This document shows, in pieces, positions 60,708 to 64,000 of a stretch of DNA of 64,000 bases. Numbering within the stretch: position 1 is the stretch's first letter; the number at the start of each line of letters is the position of its first letter. The position numbers and the translations under genes were made by a program. The stretch spans positions 1 to 64,000 of the forward strand of contig JACKCD010000007.1 in assembly GCA_020634215.1 (NCBI GenBank), read 5' to 3'. Source of the DNA: Ardenticatenaceae bacterium (GTDB lineage: Bacteria; Chloroflexota; Anaerolineae; Promineifilales; Promineifilaceae). Below the pieces are notes generated by a model. It saw nothing but the letters and a program-made list of their open reading frames with translations. It was not told the origin of the DNA and made no database searches.

Positions 60708-61256
60708 TTATTTCAGCTTTACAATCCAGTCGTGAATGTCTCCATTTGCTGCGGATAAAACTGATGGCAACTTCGTCGGCCACAGCGCCATTGGCAATTT
60801 TGTGTCGTGGAATTGAGGCACGGCAATGAGTGGGGCGGAGAGGACATACATGCCCAGGTGCAAGCAAATTTGGCGCAAATGCTCTTGGGCTTTGGCGCCC
60901 CTAGTGCCCCCCGACGAGAGCCGCTCATGGTGGCGACAGGTTTTGTTTATAGCAGCCCCCCGCGATGCCCAATCAATGGCGTTTTTGAGTACGCCGGAAA
61001 CGGAGCCATTGTATTCGGGTGTGGCAAAAATGATGCCATCGGCGGCGGCCAGCGCGTCACGCATGGCGGCCACGGCAGCCGGGAACCCTTGCTCCACTTC
61101 GACATCGTTGTTATACACTGGAATGTCATCCAGCGGCCAAATGGTTACTTTCATCTTATCGGGGGCAACGCTTTGGGCTGTTTGAGCCAAAGCCTTGTTG
61201 TGTGATTCGCGGCGCAAGCTGCCCACCAGGGCAACGACATTGATTACTTCACTCAT
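60708..61256 (-). CDS. NAD(P)H-dependent FMN reductase with a compensated frameshift
   Basis: This 182-residue flavodoxin-fold protein has the phosphate loop GSLRRESHNKAL (11-22), FATPEYNGSVSGVLKNAIDW (near 78-97) and HLRQICLHLGMYVL. Between about 60945 and 60896 the protein reads TCRHHERLSSGGTR, whereas another frame of the same bases gives the expected family sequence PVATMSGSRRGALG. An extra A in the AAAACC run and a missing base near the GGGGGGC run would explain it. The open frame is maintained but about 16 residues near the flavin site are altered. GGAAGG precedes ATG 61256. Confidence 0.78.
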   Translation of the reverse strand: MSEVINVVALVGSLRRESHNKALAQTAQSVAPDKMKVTIWPLDDIPVYNNDVEVEQGFPAAVAAMRDALAAADGIIFATPEYNGSVSGVLKNAIDWASRGAAINKTCRHHERLSSGGTRGAKAQEHLRQICLHLGMYVLSAPLIAVPQFHDTKLPMALWPTKLPSVLSAANGDIHDWIVKLK

Positions 61257-61514
61257 TCGTTTCCTTCCTTGAAAAAAATGTTTACTGTGGACTATTTTAG
61301 CCGTTGCCGTGCGAAAGCAAAAACGGCCGTTTGTACAGTACCCCATCACACCATCCTACGTCATTTGTAGTACAGACAATTCCACACTTTGACCGATGCC
61401 CGTAAACGGCCGTTTCGCTACCATCCCCCCCGCGTAGCCCAATCAGTGGTCGGTTGCTCCAAGTCGTCAGCATTGCGTCAAGCAGCCGTGCCAAACATCT
61501 GCGAGAATATTGGC

Positions 61515-62150
61515 ATGAATGATGTGACAATTCCCATGTATGAAAGCAACAGCCGCTGGCGATTTGACTGGATATTGCCCGTTCTCTTTCGCCCCCGTCG
61601 CACCTTTGCCCAGATGGTGCAGCAGGAAACGGCCGTTTCCCACCCCCCTCTCTTCCTCCTCGTCCTCACCGCACCCTCATCAACCGCCCTCTCGTCATCA
61701 GCGGCCTCAAACAAGCTGCCCTCGCCGGCAACCAGCCCGTCCTGCCTCCCGGCTTTGAATATTACACCCCCGAACAGCAAGCCCAATATTTCCAGGCCGC
61801 CAACGCCTGTGGCCCGTCTTCCCGCCTACCTGCTCCCAGCCATCATGGCCGTCATTGGCGTTTACACCCTTTGGCTGGTCACGGGCTGGGTGCTGCACCT
61901 GTTAGCTCACCCTCATGGGCGGGCGCAACGGCAGCCGCCAGGTGCTAAACGCTCACGCCTGGGGTGCGTGCTCCCCTTCGCCCTCCGTGCCGTCGTCCGG
62001 TCGTTGCCCATGTGGCTGGGCGGGCAGCAGCTAACCACGCTTGGTCTGTCGGTTTGCCCCCCGCCGGAGAAACTTACCCATTTTTCCTCACAGCGCTGCT
62101 GGCTCTGGTGGATATTTACCTCATCTGGCACATTATTGCTGCGTTGGAAG
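61515..62150 (+). pseudogene. Yip1-domain membrane protein, multiply frameshifted
   Basis: The coherent protein begins WRFDWILPVLFRPRRTFAQM, then continues in other frames: ISGLKQAALAGNQPVLPPGF and EYYTPEQQAQYFQAANA (near 61700-61805), LLPAIMAVIGVYTLWLVTGW (near 61830-61890), LTLMGGRNGSRQVLNA, LPFALRAVVR, and FFLTALLALVDIYLIWHIIA ending near 62145. At least five frame changes occur in about 630 bp. Yip1-type proteins are polytopic membrane proteins often next to ABC transporters, as here. The 3-prime end abuts an inverted sbcD fragment. Confidence 0.75.
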
Positions 62151-62362
62151 GTGGGCTGCGGGTTGCGGTCTTTGTAAGCGTCTCCGGCAAAGATAACGAG
62201 GTCTACTTGTTGGGAAACGGCCGTTTCCACAATCTGATCCAGTGCCCGCAAAAAATCCACCACCCGCAGCGGCAGCCCCGTTTCCGGGTCATGGCGACCA
62301 TAGTTGGCAATATCAATATGGGCATCGGCAAAATGCAATACCCGCAACGGTTTAGTTGTCAT
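62141..62362 (-). pseudogene. sbcD: Truncated 5-prime fragment of sbcD (exonuclease subunit D)
   Basis: The first 74 codons of a metallophosphoesterase remain: LRVLHFADAHIDIANYGR with the metal-binding Asp and His, then VDLVIFAGDAYKDRNPQPT with the second Asp. Homology stops at FQR, at the junction with the Yip1 pseudogene. A full SbcD is about 400 residues, so about four fifths is missing. The remaining frame runs on into antisense Yip1 sequence and is not a real protein. Confidence 0.78.
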
Positions 62363-62402
62363 TCCCAATTCTCAATTTCCAATTCTCAAGTCTCAATTCT
62401 CC
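62355..62402. repeat. One-sided family C repeat before the ABC gene
   Basis: CATTCCCAATTCTCAATTTC followed by CAATTCTCAAGTCTCAATTC runs straight into the ATG of the ABC ATPase gene and overlaps the start of the sbcD fragment. Confidence 0.65.
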
Positions 62403-63086
62403 ATGTCCTTCATCACCATCACCAACCTCCGCAAAAGCTACCAAATGGGGCGCGAAACGGTTCATGCGCTGGCTGGTGTCAGCCTCAACATCGAGGCCAA
62501 CAGCTTTTGGGCCGTCATGGGGCCATCCGGCTCCGGCAAAAGCACCCTCATGTATTTGCTGGGCGGGTTAGACCGCCCCAGCAGCGGCCAAATCCAGGTA
62601 GGGCAGCAGGCCATTGAGTCGCTGGATGAAAATGCCCTGGCTGTTTATCGGCGGCGCACCATCGGCTTCATTTTTCAATCATTCAACCTCATCGCCAGCT
62701 TGAGTGCCCTCGATAACGTCGCCTTCCCCCTGCGCTTTGCCCGCGTGCCGCGCCGCCAACGCCACGCCCGCGCTTATGAACTGCTGGTGCGAGTAGGGCT
62801 GGGCGACCGCATCCACCACAAACCAACGGAGTTATCGGGTGGGCAGCAGCAGCGGGTGGCGGTGGCGCGGGCGTTGGTCAACAACCCACAGCTTATTTTG
62901 GCCGATGAACCCACCGGCAACCTCGACACCGCCAGCGGCACGGCCATCATGGAGCTGCTGTCCGATTTACATAAAAGTGGCCGCACGGTGCTGGTTGTCA
63001 CCCACGACCCGCGCATGACCAGCTACGCCACCCACACCGTCCAGCTTTTGGACGGCCGGATTGTGTCGGAGACGAGTAGGGATTAG
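62403..63086 (+). CDS. ABC transporter ATPase (LolD/MacB type)
   Basis: This 227-residue nucleotide-binding protein has Walker A GPSGSGKST at about 40-48, a Q-loop in FQSFNLI, signature LSGGQQQRVAVARAL near 141-155, Walker B LILADEPTGNLD and the H-loop in VTHDP. The ARALVNNPQLILADEPTGNLDT style is typical of LolD/MacB/FtsE-like exporters acting on substrates at the outer face. A secreted protein gene follows; the matching permease is probably beyond the window. No ribosome site is evident because repeat DNA abuts the ATG. Confidence 0.92.
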   Translation: MSFITITNLRKSYQMGRETVHALAGVSLNIEANSFWAVMGPSGSGKSTLMYLLGGLDRPSSGQIQVGQQAIESLDENALAVYRRRTIGFIFQSFNLIASLSALDNVAFPLRFARVPRRQRHARAYELLVRVGLGDRIHHKPTELSGGQQQRVAVARALVNNPQLILADEPTGNLDTASGTAIMELLSDLHKSGRTVLVVTHDPRMTSYATHTVQLLDGRIVSETSRD

Positions 63087-63157
63087 TTATTGGAGATTAG
63101 AGATTGGAGATTGGAGATTGGACGAGCGCAGCGATAATCTCTCATCTCTAATCTCCC
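63076..63157. repeat. Low-complexity palindrome, family B (AATCTCC type)
   Basis: TTGGAGATTAGAGATTGGAG near 63092 pairs with TAATCTCTCATCTCTAATCTCC near 63134-63155 around a GACGAGCGCAGCG loop. It overlaps the last codons of the ABC gene and separates it from the secreted protein gene. Confidence 0.8.
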
Positions 63158-63169
63158 CATTTCAGGACA

Positions 63170-64000
63170 ATGAAACGTACCTTAGTTTTTTGCCTAACAT
63201 TGCTTTGTTTATTGTGGCTGGCGTTTGCCCCGGCACATCATCTGGTGGCGCAGCAGGAAACCCCGACGGCGACGGCTGAACCGCTGGTGTTAACGGCCGT
63301 TCAGCCCAACAATGCCAGCAGCGGCAGCAGCGTCGAACTCGTTGCCACCGGTTCCGGCTTTGTAGATGGAGCCGTGGTCATCGTAGACGGCTTCGGTGCC
63401 CTGACCACCAGCTTTGTCAGCAGCAACCTGCTGCGTGCCAACCTGCCCGGTACCATCCCGTCAGGTGTCTACAGCGTCACCGTCGTCAACCCCGATGCGC
63501 GGTCAGTCACGCTGCCCAACAGCCTCACTATTACTGCTCCCGTCGTCACTGCCGAACCCGAAACCCCTGAGCCTAGCAAAACCCCCGCCCCCACCGCCTT
63601 TGTCCGCCCCCAGCTTGTCGTCAGTTCCTATGGCGCTAGTTCGGCCGAAATTGTGCCGGGGGAAAATTTGGCCTTTGAGATGACGCTGGCAAATGCGGGG
63701 TCGGTTCGCGCCCGCAACATCGTCGCCACCTTTGTCAACGGCAGCTTTATTGCCCGCGATACCGGCGGCGTTCGCGCCATCGGCACGCTTGACCCTGGGC
63801 AAAGCAACCGCTTTTGGCAGCCCCTTTTCGCCAGCCGCGATCTGGCCGGGCAGCGCACGGGGGTGCTAGAAGTGGACGTGAGCTACACCGATGATTACGG
63901 CACCGCCTACAGCGAGAAATTCTCCCTCTCGTTTACCATTGCCAAAGTTGCCACCGGTGGCGCAGCCCCCACGCCTACGCCAACCGCCACGCCGACCATT
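63170..64000 (+). CDS. Secreted TIG/CARDB-like protein, 3-prime truncated by the window
   Basis: An open frame from ATG 63170 (AGGA upstream) runs to the window end, giving 277 codons so far. It encodes a signal peptide (CLTLLCLLWLAFAPAHHLVA), a Thr/Pro/Ala-rich spacer, an IPT/TIG-like domain (about 40-118, VQPNNASSGSSVELVATGSGF), a Pro/Glu/Thr linker, then a CARDB/COG1361-like beta-sandwich (about 147-262, with EIVPGENLAFEMTLANAGSV and TLDPGQSNRFW), and a TPTPTPTATPT linker at the edge. It follows the ABC ATPase and may be the extracytoplasmic partner of that transporter. Confidence 0.78.
   Translation, partial: MKRTLVFCLTLLCLLWLAFAPAHHLVAQQETPTATAEPLVLTAVQPNNASSGSSVELVATGSGFVDGAVVIVDGFGALTTSFVSSNLLRANLPGTIPSGVYSVTVVNPDARSVTLPNSLTITAPVVTAEPETPEPSKTPAPTAFVRPQLVVSSYGASSAEIVPGENLAFEMTLANAGSVRARNIVATFVNGSFIARDTGGVRAIGTLDPGQSNRFWQPLFASRDLAGQRTGVLEVDVSYTDDYGTAYSEKFSLSFTIAKVATGGAAPTPTPTATPTI

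Larger units (their letters stand above)
165..63300. repeat. Dispersed palindrome AACGGCCGTT (about 80 copies)
   Basis: The 8-bp core ACGGCCGT occurs about 80 times by hand count, mostly in the form AACGGCCGTT and often extended to AAACGGCCGTTT. Examples lie near 752, 1796, 5443, 9007, 10697, 18490, 20997, 24244, 31420, 38271, 43060, 48607, 54135, 56302 and 61405. Within genes it is read in all three frames (Thr-Ala-Val, Asn-Gly-Arg, Arg-Pro-Phe), so selection or spread acts on DNA rather than protein. A random 10-mer would be expected about 0.06 times here. It is rare or absent in 21.1-24.2 kb, 13.1-16.7 kb and 51.0-53.2 kb; the last is a probable foreign cassette. The entry spans the outermost copies, not a continuous element. 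Confidence 0.95.

Noticed and set aside
58548..61369. Exact 13-mer TACAAATGACGTA (58548) with its complement at 61357, both in divergent promoter regions
   Set aside because: Tens of chance 13-mer matches are expected between all positions of a 64-kb window, and no third copy was found.
61913..62368. 151-codon minus-strand frame as a full metallophosphoesterase
   Set aside because: Only the first 74 codons match SbcD; the rest is antisense to the Yip1 pseudogene.
1..64000. tRNA, rRNA, riboswitch or replication origin
   Set aside because: No cloverleaf with conserved T-loop sequence, no rRNA-like sequence, no DnaA-box cluster and no known riboswitch core was seen by eye; a covariance-model search would be needed to exclude weak cases.

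Overview
The window looks like a chromosomal segment from a free-living, surface-dwelling Chloroflexota bacterium, most likely in or near class Anaerolineae. This is inferred from family content: large secreted repeat proteins, EAD-flanked trypsin-like proteases, lipoprotein glycoside hydrolases and NodB deacetylases, a Yip1-type membrane protein, and a gene style that fits the many uncultured filamentous members. Nothing in the window proves the phylum. No rRNA, tRNA or CRISPR array was recognised. One DNA-level signature runs through the whole window: the 10-bp palindrome AACGGCCGTT (core ACGGCCGT) occurs roughly 80 times, in all reading frames and between genes.

Layout. 0-5 kb holds an FMN-dependent 2-hydroxyacid oxidase, a small-molecule phosphotransferase, a signal peptidase I and an HpaB-type monooxygenase. 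5.2-20.8 kb (minus strand) is a complete chemosensory operon in the same order as the pseudomonad type IV pilus Pil-Chp cluster (pilG, pilH, pilI, pilJ, pilK, chpA, chpB, chpC). It has a duplicated receptor and an inserted substrate-binding lipoprotein. 21-23.9 kb encodes a secreted protein of eight ~91-residue repeats. 24-44.4 kb (plus strand) is an exopolysaccharide locus: membrane glycosyltransferase, FkbM methyltransferase, Wzz-like protein, Wzx-like flippase, a degenerate CapB-like ATPase, a 47-residue membrane peptide, Wzy/WaaL-like protein, GT9, GT2 and GT4 glycosyltransferases, three hexapeptide acyltransferases, a deacetylase, a GH44-like hydrolase and a sulfotransferase. No initiating phosphoglycosyltransferase is visible.

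44.4-49.8 kb carries two unknown small genes, two trypsin-like proteases, UspA and a membrane methyltransferase. One protease is flanked by effector-associated domains and has an in-frame stop near its N terminus. The other is zymogen-like. 49.9-54.5 kb is a NarL-type two-component system. It is split by a restriction-modification cassette bracketed by a 511-bp direct repeat of the kinase gene; the endonuclease reads open while the methyltransferase is wrecked. 54.7-64 kb holds catabolic and mixed genes: DapA-like aldolase, Gfo/Idh/MocA oxidoreductase, nucleoside hydrolase, SET protein, acetoacetyl-CoA synthetase, FMN reductase, Yip1 pseudogene, sbcD fragment, ABC ATPase and a secreted TIG/CARDB-like protein running off the end.

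How it may fit together. A 14-bp motif, RGTACYNNRGTACY, occurs upstream of the first chemosensory gene, the repeat protein, the FkbM methyltransferase, the Wzz-like gene and a GT4 gene, and I found it nowhere else. This suggests that surface sensing, a surface adhesin or sheath protein, and polysaccharide synthesis form one regulon. The intergenic spaces are crowded with several families of self-complementary repeats, and one of them has been captured inside a coding sequence.
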